A stretch of DNA of 64,000 nucleotides from JANWHQ01 sp963775275 (GCA_963775275.1 CAVZII010000005.1:124001-188000), one strand, 5' to 3'. Shown: positions 16,787-25,560, counted from the stretch's first letter. Notes: generated by a model from the letters alone, not told the origin. Translations and numbers: made by a program.

Positions 16787-18895
16787 TCAGAGCCTGAGCC
16801 TGAGCCCGACCAGGAAGGTGCGCGGCGCGTCGTAGCTGACCACGCCATCAGCGGTGCGGCCGGTCTGGATCGCCGTGTCGGTGAGGTTCTGGGCTTCGGC
16901 GTAGGCGCTGACGCCATGGCCGAAGCTCCAGTCGGCGCGCAGGTCCAGTCGCGCGGCGCCTGCCAACAGACGGGTGTTCTCATCGTCATCGTAGCGGGAG
17001 CTCTCCCAGCGCAGCTCGCCGTGCAGGCCGAGATGGTCGGTGGCGCGCCAGTCGGCGCCGGCCGTGAGAGTGAAGCGAGGGGTCTGAGCGGGCCTGAGAC
17101 CGGTGAGCTGCGGCGCGGCGGCCCCCCCGTCGACCTCGGCGTGGGTGTAGTCGGCCGCGGCCCTCAGAGTGAGGCGATCATCCAGGCGATAGGCCGCCTG
17201 GGTCTCGACGCCCCACGCGTTGACGGTTCCCGCGTTCTGGCGCTGGCGCAGAACGCCGCCTGCCGGCACGAAGCCCGCGCCCGGGAAGCCCGGGACCGTC
17301 CCCGGCCCGTGGCCGACGGTCACGTTGGTGACCGCGTCGTCGAGCCGGTTGTAGAAGCCGGTGGCGCTGAACGACCAGGCCGCCTCGTCGAAGGCGAACG
17401 CCGCCTCCGCGCCATAGAGCCGCTCGGGCTTGAGCGCCGCGTTCGCCTCGGTGATGTCGTTGCCGACGCGGAATGGACGGTAGAGCTCGTTCAACGTCGG
17501 CGGCCGGAAACCGGAATAGGCCGCGGCCCTCACGCTCGCCCCGCCGCCGAGATCGCGCTTGATCCCCAGGCGGGCGCTGACGACCTGGCCGGACCGGTCC
17601 GCCGGATTGTCCTCGAAGGTGACGGCGCCGCTGGAGGTGTCGGTCTCGATCCGGTGTCCGTCCCATGTGCGCCAGCCGTCGATCCGCGCGCCGCCGGTCA
17701 CCAGCCACGGTCCGGTGATCCAGGTCCCCTCCGCGTAGCCGCCCGCGACGAGGGTCTTGCCGCCCGCCACGCGCAGGCGGGTGAAGCCCGCGCCCAGGTT
17801 CCGGAAATTCTCGTGATCCTCGCCCGAGGCCTCCCTCAGGTCCGCGCCGGCTTCCCACTGGAACCGGCCATCATCGCCCCGGACAGCGGCGTTGACGCCC
17901 CAGCCTGTGGCGGGGGTGGAGAACTGGTTGTTGGCGGGATTCGTCGAGCTGCGGTCCGCGGCCACCGACACGAAGGTGCTGGACAGATCGCTATGGCGGA
18001 CCCAGCCCTGCAGACGCCAGCCGAGCTGGTCGGGGCCGGGCTGGGCGGCGAAGGTCAGGCTGGCGGTCTTGCCACTGGAGGAGGAACCCGCGCCCACGAC
18101 GCCGGACTGGCGATCCTCGCTGTAGACGCCCAGGCGCAGAGCCATGAGCGCGGGCCCGACCGGCGCCTGAAAGCGGACGGCCGCCTGCTTGTCGGTCAGT
18201 TCGAGCTTGTCATCGGCGGCGCCGCGATCGGGCGGGCGCACCGGGATCCAGCCATCGTCCTGCTCTCCCGAGGCGCTGACGAACAGCTCCATCGGCCCGG
18301 CCGCCTGGGCTGTGGCGAGCGCTGCGCGCTTCTGGCCGAGCCCTCCGGCCGAAAGGTCGAGGTTCAGGGCCCCGGGGCGGGACATCTCGTCCAGCGCCAC
18401 CACGCCGGTCAAGGCGCCCGCGCCATAGGGGCCGGCGCCCGCGCCGCGCACCACCGAGGCGCTCTCGATCGCCTCGGGCGGAAGCGAGGTCCAGATCACC
18501 CAGCCGCCGAAGGGGTCGTTCTGGGGCACGCCATCCAGCGTCACCAGCGCCCGGCCCGCGCCCGAGCCGGCGATGGACCGCAGGGACAGTCCCTGGGTCG
18601 TCGGGTGGGACGCGGCGCTCGAGGTGCGCCGGAACAGGGACACGCCCGGGACCTGGCTGAGCGCCTCGTCCAGCCGGGTCTGGCCCTGAAGGGCCGAGGG
18701 ACCCAGGCGGATGATGGAGAAGGCGGCGTCCCCCGGTGCGGGCGGCAGCCGCGCGGCGGTGACGGTGACGGTCTCGACGGCGGCGGGCGGCGCCTCGGGC
18801 GCGGCGGCGGGCAGAATGGGCAAGCGCGTTTTCCCCTCGCGGTGAAGATCAGCATCTAGCTCTGCCGCGCGCGAGGAAAAACCCCGAGCAAGCAT
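16787..18895 (-). CDS. TonB-dependent outer-membrane receptor
   Basis: A TonB-dependent transporter for an unidentified ligand. It has a plug domain (QVPGVSLFRRTSSAASHPTT, LVTLDGVPQNDPFGGW, VVRGAGAGPYGAGALTGVV) and a 22-strand-type barrel ending in FLVGLRLRL with a terminal hydrophobic residue. A putative TonB box (VETVTVTAARL) lies near residue 40. The N terminus is odd: neither ATG 18895 nor a TTG near 18823 (which has a good GAGGGG ribosome site) gives a recognisable signal peptide, although export is essential for this family. A frame error or misassigned start is possible. No cobalamin riboswitch is visible upstream. Confidence 0.82.
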   Translation of the reverse strand: MLARGFSSRAAELDADLHREGKTRLPILPAAAPEAPPAAVETVTVTAARLPPAPGDAAFSIIRLGPSALQGQTRLDEALSQVPGVSLFRRTSSAASHPTTQGLSLRSIAGSGAGRALVTLDGVPQNDPFGGWVIWTSLPPEAIESASVVRGAGAGPYGAGALTGVVALDEMSRPGALNLDLSAGGLGQKRAALATAQAAGPMELFVSASGEQDDGWIPVRPPDRGAADDKLELTDKQAAVRFQAPVGPALMALRLGVYSEDRQSGVVGAGSSSSGKTASLTFAAQPGPDQLGWRLQGWVRHSDLSSTFVSVAADRSSTNPANNQFSTPATGWGVNAAVRGDDGRFQWEAGADLREASGEDHENFRNLGAGFTRLRVAGGKTLVAGGYAEGTWITGPWLVTGGARIDGWRTWDGHRIETDTSSGAVTFEDNPADRSGQVVSARLGIKRDLGGGASVRAAAYSGFRPPTLNELYRPFRVGNDITEANAALKPERLYGAEAAFAFDEAAWSFSATGFYNRLDDAVTNVTVGHGPGTVPGFPGAGFVPAGGVLRQRQNAGTVNAWGVETQAAYRLDDRLTLRAAADYTHAEVDGGAAAPQLTGLRPAQTPRFTLTAGADWRATDHLGLHGELRWESSRYDDDENTRLLAGAARLDLRADWSFGHGVSAYAEAQNLTDTAIQTGRTADGVVSYDAPRTFLVGLRLRL

Positions 18896-18928
18896 CAGGG
18901 GAGCCGGGCGAGGACGGAGGGCCGTCGA

Positions 18929-19087
18929 CTAGTGCGCGAGCGCAACGCCGCTGAGGGCGCCGATGAAGCCCGTGATCATGAGAGCGGCCAGCACCACCAC
19001 GAGGTCGATGTTCGTGAAACGGTCCTCGAGCAGGCCGGCGAACAGGCTCCGCCTGCGGGCCCCGGAAGGAAGGTCCAAGTCGGTCAT
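18929..19087 (-). CDS. Small single-span membrane protein, unknown function
   Basis: A 52-residue reading frame (start ATG 19087; ATG 19105 would add six residues). The N-terminal half is polar (MTDLDLPSGARRRSLFAGLL) and the C-terminal half is one hydrophobic helix, IDLVVVLAALMITGFIGALS, so it is a predicted single-span membrane protein. I do not recognise a family. It lies divergently from ccrM with the CtrA box between them, and just upstream of the TonB receptor on the same strand. Short length makes the call uncertain. Confidence 0.5.
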   Translation of the reverse strand: MTDLDLPSGARRRSLFAGLLEDRFTNIDLVVVLAALMITGFIGALSGVALAH

Positions 19088-19145
19088 GAGCGCATCCTCG
19101 CGCATCTCCCATGGCGGGCGACGGACCAAGCGTGACGGCGCCGCC

Positions 19146-19161
19146 TTAAGGGCCGATTAAC
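19146..19161 (+). promoter_or_regulatory. CtrA-binding box upstream of ccrM
   Basis: TTAAGGGCCGATTAAC is a perfect match to the full CtrA consensus TTAA-N7-TTAAC and ends 69 nt before the ccrM start. In Caulobacter crescentus, ccrM is activated late in the cell cycle by phosphorylated CtrA, so an equivalent site here is expected. A third TTAACC lies at 19181-19186. The box is also positioned to act on the divergent small membrane-protein gene. Confidence 0.8.
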
Positions 19162-19230
19162 CGCATCCGCTAGGGCCGCCTTAACCCTGTTGCTCCAGCG
19201 TCCCGGACACTGCAGCCAAGCCTGGACGCC

Positions 19231-20307
19231 ATGGACCTCGGGCCCGAAACCATCATTCAAGGCGATTGCCTGAAAGTCCTGCGAGACTTGCCGGACAAGT
19301 GCGTCGACCTGGTGTTCGCCGACCCGCCCTACAACCTGCAGCTCGGCGGCGAGCTGCTGCGGCCTGACAATTCCAAGGTCGACGCGGTCGACGACGATTG
19401 GGACAGGTTCGCTTCGTTCGAGGCCTACGACGCCTTCACTCGCGACTGGCTGGCCGCCTGCCGGCGGGTGCTCAAGGACGACGGCTCGCTGTGGGTGATC
19501 GGCAGCTACCACAACATCTTCCGCGTCGGCGCGGCGATGCAGGACCTGGGCTTCTGGATCCTGAACGACGTCATCTGGCGCAAGACCAATCCGATGCCGA
19601 ACTTCAAGGGCACGCGCTTCACCAACGCCCACGAGACCCTGGTCTGGGCGGCCAAGTCGCGGGGGCAGAAGCGCTACACCTTCAACTACGACGCCATGAA
19701 GATGGCCAATGACGAGCTGCAGATGCGCTCGGACTGGACACTGCCGCTATGCACGGGCGAGGAACGGGTCAAGGACGGCGCGGGACGAAAGGCGCACCCG
19801 ACCCAGAAGCCGGAGGCGCTGCTTCATCGGGTGATCCTGGCCGCGTCGCGGCCGGGCGACCTGGTGCTGGACCCCTTCTTCGGCGTCGGCACGACCGGCG
19901 CGGCGGCCAAGCGGCTCGGACGGCGCTTCGTGGGTGTCGAACGGGAGCCAGACTATGCCGCCCTCGCGCGCAAGCGCATCGCCGAGGTGATCCCAGCCGG
20001 GCCCGAGGACCTGGAGGTCACCGGCTCCAAGAGATCCGAGCCGCGCATCCCCTTCGGCCGAATCGTCGAAGCCGGGCTGCTGCGCCCCGGCGACGTCCTC
20101 TACTGCCCCAAGGGCCGGCACGTCGCCAAGGTCCGGGCCGACGGCAGTCTCGCCGTCGGCGACCTGAAGGGCTCGATCCACAAGGTCGGCGCGATGGTCC
20201 AGGCCCAGCCCGCCTGCAACGGCTGGACCTACTGGCACTTCAGGACCGACAAGGGCCTGACCCCCATCGACGTGCTGCGCGCCAAGGTGCGCGCGGAGAT
20301 GATCTAG
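19231..20307 (+). CDS. ccrM: Cell-cycle-regulated adenine-N6 DNA methyltransferase (GANTC)
   Basis: CcrM methylates the adenine of GANTC near the end of replication and sets transcription timing in Caulobacterales. The 358 residues equal the Caulobacter enzyme in length. Seen in order: the catalytic motif DPPYNLQLGGELLRPDNSKV (residues about 31-50), the IWRKTNPMPNFKGTRFTNAH target-recognition segment, HPTQKPEALLHR, and the SAM-binding VLDPFFGVGTTGAAAKRLGR. The C-terminal RAMA-like domain has GDVLYCPKGRHVAKVRADG and ends WTYWHFRTDKG. It is a beta-class enzyme with no restriction partner nearby. Expression is likely under CtrA through the box at 19146. Confidence 0.97.
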   Translation: MDLGPETIIQGDCLKVLRDLPDKCVDLVFADPPYNLQLGGELLRPDNSKVDAVDDDWDRFASFEAYDAFTRDWLAACRRVLKDDGSLWVIGSYHNIFRVGAAMQDLGFWILNDVIWRKTNPMPNFKGTRFTNAHETLVWAAKSRGQKRYTFNYDAMKMANDELQMRSDWTLPLCTGEERVKDGAGRKAHPTQKPEALLHRVILAASRPGDLVLDPFFGVGTTGAAAKRLGRRFVGVEREPDYAALARKRIAEVIPAGPEDLEVTGSKRSEPRIPFGRIVEAGLLRPGDVLYCPKGRHVAKVRADGSLAVGDLKGSIHKVGAMVQAQPACNGWTYWHFRTDKGLTPIDVLRAKVRAEMI

Positions 20308-20357
20308 CCGCGCGAGGCCGCTAGACTGCGCCGCCGAGGGCCCAGCGGAGCAGTCAC

Positions 20358-21152
20358 ATGCAGATCGACCTGAAGGGCCTTCGCGCCCTGGTCACCGGCT
20401 CGACATCGGGCATCGGCAAGGCCACGGCGCGGCGTCTGGCGCAATGCGGGGCAAGCGTCGCGATCAATGGACGCACCGGCGTGCGCGTCGAGGCGGCGAT
20501 CGACGAGATCGAGGCTGCCGTTCCCGGAGCGAGCCTCATCGCCGCGCCCGGCGACATCGCGACAATTGACGGTTCACGAGCCGTGATCGCCGCGGCCGGC
20601 GAGGTGGACATCCTGGTGAACAACGCCGCCTGGATAGGCTTCAAGCCGGCGTTCGAGATCCCGGACGAGGACTGGACGAAGATCTTCGAGGTCAATGTCC
20701 TGGCCGGCGTGCGCCTGACGCGACACTACGGCCCGATCATGAAGGCCAAGGGCTGGGGCCGGATCGTCTTCATCTCGTCGGAATCGGGCATCCAGATCCC
20801 CACCGAGATGATCCACTACGGCTTCTCCAAAGCCGCCGAGCTGGCCGTGAGCCGCGGCTTCGCTCAGGCGCTCAAGGGCACGGGCGTGACCGTCAACGCC
20901 GTCCTGCCGGGCCCCACCCGGACCGAGGCGCTCTCGGGCTTCGTCAAGGCCCAGGCCGCCCAACGCGGCGTCTCGGAAGCCCAGGTGGAGAAGGACTTCC
21001 TCGACAACGCGCGCCCCACCTCGGTGATCGACCGCTTCACCACGCCTGACGAGATCGCCAACGTCGTCGCCTTCGTCTGTTCGAGGGAAGCCTCGGCCAT
21101 CTCAGGCACGCCGCTCCGCGCTGACGGCGGGGTCGTGCAGGCGATCACTTGA
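20358..21152 (+). CDS. SDR-family oxidoreductase
   Basis: A 264-residue classical short-chain dehydrogenase/reductase. The NAD(P)-binding motif is ALVTGSTSGIGKATARRLAQ, followed by ILVNNAAW (the NNAG-type motif), catalytic Ser in FISSESG, and the Y-x3-K pair in HYGFSKAA. VLPGPTRTEAL and the C-terminal SGTPLRADGGVV are also typical. A downstream carboxymuconolactone decarboxylase-like gene starts within 10 nt, so the pair is an operon, probably catabolic. The substrate is not evident. Confidence 0.88.
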   Translation: MQIDLKGLRALVTGSTSGIGKATARRLAQCGASVAINGRTGVRVEAAIDEIEAAVPGASLIAAPGDIATIDGSRAVIAAAGEVDILVNNAAWIGFKPAFEIPDEDWTKIFEVNVLAGVRLTRHYGPIMKAKGWGRIVFISSESGIQIPTEMIHYGFSKAAELAVSRGFAQALKGTGVTVNAVLPGPTRTEALSGFVKAQAAQRGVSEAQVEKDFLDNARPTSVIDRFTTPDEIANVVAFVCSREASAISGTPLRADGGVVQAIT

Positions 21153-21160
21153 GACGCATA

Positions 21161-21550
21161 ATGACCAAAGACGAGAGCGAGCGCTTCGCGCGCGGATGGG
21201 AGACGGTCGCCAGGATCAACGGGCCGGCGCGCGACAGCCAGTTCGAGGCGCTGAGCGCGGTCGCCCCGGACTTCGCCCGCTGGATCGTGGAGAGCGCCTA
21301 CTGCGATGTGCTGAGCCGGCCCGAGCTGCCGCTTCGCGAACGCGAGATCGCCACGGTCGCCGCCCTGACCGCGATGGGCAATGCGCCTGCCCAGTTGAAG
21401 GCGCACATCGAAGGCGCCCTGAATGTCGGCCTGTCTCGGCAGGAGATCGTCGAGGTCATCGCCCAGATGGCGATCTATGCCGGCGTGCCTGCGGCCATCA
21501 ATGCTCTGGCGATCGCACGGGAGGTGTTCGGGACCCGGGCGCAGGCATGA
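21161..21550 (+). CDS. Carboxymuconolactone decarboxylase-family protein
   Basis: A 129-residue member of the CMD/AhpD-like family, which includes 4-carboxymuconolactone decarboxylase (PcaC) and many poorly defined all-helical proteins. Characteristic blocks are LPLREREIATVAALTAMG, LKAHIEGALNVGLSRQEI and EVIAQMAIYAGVPAAINAL. No CxxC is present, so an AhpD-like peroxidase role is unlikely. Start ATG 21161 is favoured over a TTG at 21149 that overlaps the SDR stop. It forms a two-gene unit with the SDR; the substrate is unknown. Confidence 0.82.
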   Translation: MTKDESERFARGWETVARINGPARDSQFEALSAVAPDFARWIVESAYCDVLSRPELPLREREIATVAALTAMGNAPAQLKAHIEGALNVGLSRQEIVEVIAQMAIYAGVPAAINALAIAREVFGTRAQA

Positions 21551-21570
21551 TCGGCGCGGCGGGGCGGGAG

Positions 21571-22146
21571 GACCAGGAGGCGTCCTTGGCGCTGTCCACG
21601 AGTTGGAGCCCCTTGCGGTTGGGCGGATTCCCGGCAGCGGGCTCTTGGCCAAACCGCATGACCCTCCGGTCCGTCCCGGTGAAAGCCGGCCAGGGCGGCC
21701 GACCCGGCCCGTTCGGGTCGCCGGTCTCGGCAAAGTTCGTCCGTTAGCCGGCGACCATCTCGCCGTAGCGGCGGTCGACGGCGGTCCAGGTTTCCCAACA
21801 GAAGCTGATGTCCCGCTGCAGCCGCCGCTGCAAATCGCGGCCTCGGCGTCCGAACCCGCCGGATAGAGCTTCAGCACCGACTCGGCCTGGCCATAGTCGC
21901 CAGAAGCGAAGCATGGCGGGGCCATTCAGCCGCGAGCCAGGGATGGGCGGGGAAGCCGGGAACGCCCAGGCGGTGGTTGATCCCCACGACGATCACGCCA
22001 TGCCGAGCGAGGTTGTCGCCCCGGTAGAAGGGGACCGAGGCCGACCCGGTCTGCAGCCCTCCGTCAGAGATCCAGACCATCACCAGCAACGGCTGGCCGG
22101 CGTGCGCCGCCGGCCTCCAGACGTTGAGCTGGAGCCTTGTCCGGTC
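21571..22146 (-). pseudogene. Decayed type-B carboxylesterase with internal deletion
   Basis: Pieces of a carboxylesterase are readable in three different frames on this strand. The 5' piece (about 22131-21910) has LQLNVWRPA, LVMVWISDGGLQTGS, YRGDNLARHGVIVVGINHRL and PAHPWLAAEWPRHAS. The reading then jumps to GDYGQAESVLKLYPAGSDAE (from about 21901) and, in a further frame, RDISFCWETWTAVDRRYGEM. The 3' piece (about 21740-21580) reads NFAETGDPNGPGRPPWPAF, RVMRFGQEPAAG and KGLQLVDSAKD. In intact esterases the HAS-GNYG and the YG-LYPA segments lie about 200 residues apart, so the middle, including the GESAGG nucleophile, is deleted. The oxyanion HGGG is also degraded (ISDGG). This is a real relic, not a working gene. 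Confidence 0.82.
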
Positions 22147-22311
22147 AGATTGGCCCGCCTGCGTTGCGCCGGGCCGTTCGATCCGCAAGGCGCGTCGCGA
22201 CGGGCGATGTGGGGCATCGGTCGAGCGGCGCAACGCCGCGGGCGGGCGTCCGCATCAGATCGTCCCAACCCTGGGCCGCCCGGCCCACGATGCGAGGCCC
22301 TCGCCGAACCG

Positions 22312-22758
22312 TCAGTCCCGTCCGAGCGTCTCCTTCAGCCCTCGCCGCGCCAGGGCGTCGGCGCGCTCGTTGAGCTCGTGGCCCGCATGGCCCTTGACCC
22401 AACGCCAGTCCACTTCGTGGCGGGCCCGCGCCTCGTCTAGCCTGCGCCACAGATCCTCGTTCTTGACCGGGGCCTTGGCCGCGGTGCGCCAGCCTCTCGC
22501 CTTCCAGGCCGCAAGCCACTCGCTGATCCCGGTGCGCAGGTACTGGCTGTCGGTATGCAGCTCCACGCGGCATGGGCGCTTCAGCGCCGTCAGCGCCTCG
22601 ATCGCGGCCATCAGCTCCATCCGATTGTTGGTGGTCGAGAGCTCTCCGCCCCAGAGTTCGCGCTCGCGATCACCATAGATCAGCACCGCGCCCCAGCCGC
22701 CAGGCCCCGGGTTCCCGCTACAGGCGCCGTCGGTATAGATCAGCACTTTCGGCGTCAC
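22312..22758 (-). CDS. rnhA: Ribonuclease HI
   Basis: Cleaves RNA in RNA:DNA hybrids, removing primers and R-loops. The 148 residues show the family core: IYTDGACSGNPGPGGWGAVL with the first catalytic Asp, NNRMELMAAIEAL with the Glu, VELHTDSQYL with the second Asp, and KGHAGHELNERADALAR with the His loop and last Asp. All DEDD residues are intact. Its ATG overlaps the thrB stop as ATGA, so it is translated as the second gene of a thrB-rnhA unit. Confidence 0.96.
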   Translation of the reverse strand: MTPKVLIYTDGACSGNPGPGGWGAVLIYGDRERELWGGELSTTNNRMELMAAIEALTALKRPCRVELHTDSQYLRTGISEWLAAWKARGWRTAAKAPVKNEDLWRRLDEARARHEVDWRWVKGHAGHELNERADALARRGLKETLGRD

Positions 22759-23714
22759 CCGGCGGGCTCGATCAGATGAAGCCCCGCGCGGTGGACGGCG
22801 AGCTTGCGCTCATACTCCAAGGGATCCTTGGGACGGACCAGGGCGCCTTCGGGCGTTGCGCCCCAGTCGTTGAGCCGAGTCAGGAAGAAACGCATGGCCG
22901 CGCCCCAGGCCAGGGTCGGCAGGGCGGCCAGCTCCTCGGGCCCGAGCCTGCGCCTGCGCTGGTAGCCGGCGATGAAGGCGCGCGCCGAGGTCACGTTGAA
23001 ACTCCCATCGGGCTCGAAGCACCAGGCGTTCAGCGCCACGGCGATGTCGTAGGCCAGGGCGTCGTCGCACGCGAAGTAGAAGTCGATCGCCGCGGCGAAG
23101 CGTCCGTGCTGGAAGAAGACGTTGTCGGGGAACAGGTCGGCGTGGATCGTCCCTTCGGGCAGGCCGCGGGGCCAGGCCCCGGCCAGCTGGTCCAGGTCGC
23201 CCGCGATGACGGCCGCCAGACCGGGCTTCAGCGCATCAGCGTCTTGCTCCAGACGATCGAACATGCCGCGCCAGGCCGCGTGGCCCAGATCGTTGGCGCG
23301 TCGGCCGGGAAAGCCGGCAGCCGCCTCATGCAGCCGGGCCATGCCCTCGCCCGCCTCGCGGCATTGCTCGGCGGAAGGCCGCCGCACCGACAGGCCGTTC
23401 AGGAAGGTGACCAGCGCCGCCGGCTTGCCGCGGATCTGGCGATGGAGCCGCCCGTCCCGGCCGGCCATGGGCTCGGCGCAGGGGAAGCCATGCCGCGCGA
23501 GCCACTGCATCAGGCCGAGGAAGTAGGGCAGCTCCGCCTCGCGCACGCGCCGCTCGTAGATGGTCAGGATGAACCGTCCCGCCGAGGTCTCCACCAGGAA
23601 GTTCGAGTTCTCCACGCCCTCGGCGATGCCCTTGCAGCTCAGCGCCTCGCCGAGGTCGAAGTCGGCGAGGAAGGCGCCGAGCTCGGCGTCGGTGATGTCG
23701 GTATAGACGGCCAC
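22755..23714 (-). CDS. thrB: Homoserine kinase (choline-kinase-fold type)
   Basis: Phosphorylates homoserine in threonine synthesis. This is the kinase-fold ThrB found in alphaproteobacteria and pseudomonads, not the GHMP type. The 319 residues show the N-terminal FDLGEALSCKGIAEGVENSN nucleotide loop, FILTIYERR with the conserved acidic residue, the Brenner-type motif GTIHADLFPDNVFF and the AAIDFYFACDD metal site. It couples to rnhA by ATGA. ispH lies 49 nt upstream on the same strand, so the three genes may form one transcript, an arrangement common in alphaproteobacteria. Confidence 0.94.
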   Translation of the reverse strand: MAVYTDITDAELGAFLADFDLGEALSCKGIAEGVENSNFLVETSAGRFILTIYERRVREAELPYFLGLMQWLARHGFPCAEPMAGRDGRLHRQIRGKPAALVTFLNGLSVRRPSAEQCREAGEGMARLHEAAAGFPGRRANDLGHAAWRGMFDRLEQDADALKPGLAAVIAGDLDQLAGAWPRGLPEGTIHADLFPDNVFFQHGRFAAAIDFYFACDDALAYDIAVALNAWCFEPDGSFNVTSARAFIAGYQRRRRLGPEELAALPTLAWGAAMRFFLTRLNDWGATPEGALVRPKDPLEYERKLAVHRAGLHLIEPAG

Positions 23715-23763
23715 GCCCGTTGATCGGCGAGGGGCGCGGCGGGGTCAAGCCGGCGCAGGCGCC

Positions 23764-24723
23764 TCAGACGGCCAGCGCCCTGGGCAGCTTGAAGGTGACG
23801 CTTTCGCGCGTGGGGGCCACCTCCTCGATCTCGAGCTCGTAGCGCCCGCTCAGCGCGCGCAGGACGCTCTGGACAAGAGACTCGGGCGCGGAGGCGCCGG
23901 CGGTGAGACCGAGAGCCTGCACGCCTTCCAGCCAGGTCCAGTCCAGGTCGCGGATGTCGTCGATGAGTCGTGCGTCGGCCGCGCCGGCCTTGCACGCCAC
24001 CTCGACGAGCCGCTGGGAATTGGATGAGGTCTGCGATCCCACGACGATGACAAGGTCGCACCGGGGCGCGATCTGCTTGACCGCTTCCTGCCGGTTCGTC
24101 GTGGCGTAGCAGATGTCCTCCTTGCGCGGCGGCGCGGCGCTAGGGAAGCGCGCCTTCAGCGCGGCGACGACCTCGGCGGTGTCGTCCACCGACAAGGTCG
24201 TCTGGGTGACGAAGGCGAGCCGGTCGGGGTCGTCCGGCTCGAGCTCCGCGATGTCCTCGGAGCCCTCGACCAGGCTGACGGAGCCCTCGGGCAGTTGGCC
24301 CATGGTGCCCAGGACCTCCGGGTGACCGGCGTGACCGATCAGGACGACGTGCCGGCCCTGGGCATGGTGCCGCGCGGCCTCCACGTGGACCTTGGAGACC
24401 AGCGGACAAGTCGCGTCCAGGTAGAGCATCTGGCGCCGGCGCGCCTCTTGCGGCACCGACTTGGGCACGCCGTGAGCAGAGAAGACCACCGGCCGGTCGT
24501 CCGGCGCCTCGCTGAGGTCTTCGACGAACACAGCCCCCAGCCGCTTCAGGCGCTCGACGACGTGATGGTTGTGGACGATCTCGTGGCGCACATAGACAGG
24601 CGCGCCGTACTTGGCGATGGCCTGCTCGACGATCTGAATCGCACGGTCCACGCCGGCGCAGAAGCTGCGAGGACTGGCGAGCAGAACCTTGAGCGGCGGA
24701 CGGGGGAGAGCGACCGCGTTCAC
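23764..24723 (-). CDS. ispH: 4-hydroxy-3-methylbut-2-enyl diphosphate reductase
   Basis: Last step of the MEP isoprenoid pathway, making IPP and DMAPP with a 4Fe-4S cluster. The three cluster cysteines are visible in SPRSFCAGVDRAI, LDATCPLVSKVH and EDICYATTNRQ. Active-site histidines lie in VRHEIVHNHHVV, SAHGVPKSV and GHAGHPEV, and the conserved TTLSVDDT and GSQTSSNSQRL blocks are present. GTG 24723 is taken as the start because it puts the first cysteine at the usual distance from the N terminus; another GTG at 24759 adds 12 residues. It heads the ispH-thrB-rnhA group. Confidence 0.95.
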   Translation of the reverse strand: MNAVALPRPPLKVLLASPRSFCAGVDRAIQIVEQAIAKYGAPVYVRHEIVHNHHVVERLKRLGAVFVEDLSEAPDDRPVVFSAHGVPKSVPQEARRRQMLYLDATCPLVSKVHVEAARHHAQGRHVVLIGHAGHPEVLGTMGQLPEGSVSLVEGSEDIAELEPDDPDRLAFVTQTTLSVDDTAEVVAALKARFPSAAPPRKEDICYATTNRQEAVKQIAPRCDLVIVVGSQTSSNSQRLVEVACKAGAADARLIDDIRDLDWTWLEGVQALGLTAGASAPESLVQSVLRALSGRYELEIEEVAPTRESVTFKLPRALAV

Positions 24724-24870
24724 AGCGCCTATGTAGTCAACTGGAGCGGGCGCCGCCACCCGTCGCAGGGATGTAAGCGCCGCTTGCGTTGCGGGGGCAT
24801 CGAGAAGCCTCTATCACTCGCGACGACCCAGGGCGGCGAAGGTGTCGCCGACCCGCATCCGGCAGGCCCC

Positions 24871-25560
24871 ATGCGTCGCATCATCCTCATGCTCATCGTC
24901 CTCTTCGCGGCCTGGACGGTTGTCCCGGTGATGCACGCCTTCGCCCAGATCGGCGGCGGTGGCGGCGGCGGCGACCAGGACGACCAGGCCGAGAAGAAGA
25001 AGAAGCGCGACTCCGAGTGGGAGCTGCGCCAGGCCCCGCTGCCGGGCAAGCGCAACGCCGGTCCATGCCCCTACGTGAAGGTGCTCTACGACGCCGCGCG
25101 CTTCGAAGAGTTCAAGAACGGCCAGGAGGCGTCGGGCGACGTGGAGTACACGGGCGAGATCGAGGGCGTGGACGCGGACTGCGACTATCGCGGGAGCGAT
25201 CCGATCAAGCTGAAGATGCAGGTGAACTTCGCCCTCGGACGCGGCCCGGCGGCCTCCAGCGCGCACAAGACCTATCGCTATTGGGTCGCCGTCACCCAGC
25301 GTAACCGGGCGGTGATCGCCAAGCAGTATTTCGACCTGCCGGTGAACTTCGGGGATGGCGACCGCATTCGCATAGGCGACCGGGTCAACGGCATCGTCAT
25401 CCCGCGCGCCAACAACACCGTCAGCGGCGAGAACTTCGAGGTTCTCGTCGGCTTCGACGTGACCCCCGAAATGGCGGACTTCAATCGCCAAGGCAAACGC
25501 TTCCGGATCAACGCCGGCGCGCCGGAGCCGACGGCGGGAACCTCGTCAAGCGGCTCATGA
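24871..25560 (+). CDS. Secreted hypothetical protein, translationally coupled to argS
   Basis: A 229-residue exported protein I cannot assign to a named family. A signal peptide (MRRIILMLIVLFAAWTVVPV...HAFAQ) is followed by a Gly-rich and Asp/Lys-rich linker, then a domain with PCPYVKVLYDAARFEEF, VEYTGEIEGVDADCDY and LGRGPAAS, and a C-terminal beta-rich part (AKQYFDLPVNFGDGDRIRIG). Two cysteines about 50 residues apart could form a disulfide. The stop overlaps the argS ATG as ATGA, so its expression is tied to argS. Similar proteins occur beside argS in Caulobacterales as far as I recall; the function is unknown. Confidence 0.8.
   Translation: MRRIILMLIVLFAAWTVVPVMHAFAQIGGGGGGGDQDDQAEKKKKRDSEWELRQAPLPGKRNAGPCPYVKVLYDAARFEEFKNGQEASGDVEYTGEIEGVDADCDYRGSDPIKLKMQVNFALGRGPAASSAHKTYRYWVAVTQRNRAVIAKQYFDLPVNFGDGDRIRIGDRVNGIVIPRANNTVSGENFEVLVGFDVTPEMADFNRQGKRFRINAGAPEPTAGTSSSGS

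Noticed and set aside
18896..19090. Cobalamin or other riboswitch upstream of the TonB receptor
   Set aside because: I looked for a conserved B12-box-like segment and long structured leader and saw none; the space is only about 33 nt to the next gene.
24723..24870. Small gene between ispH and the secreted protein
   Set aside because: The space is a divergent promoter region; open frames there are extensions of the flanking genes.
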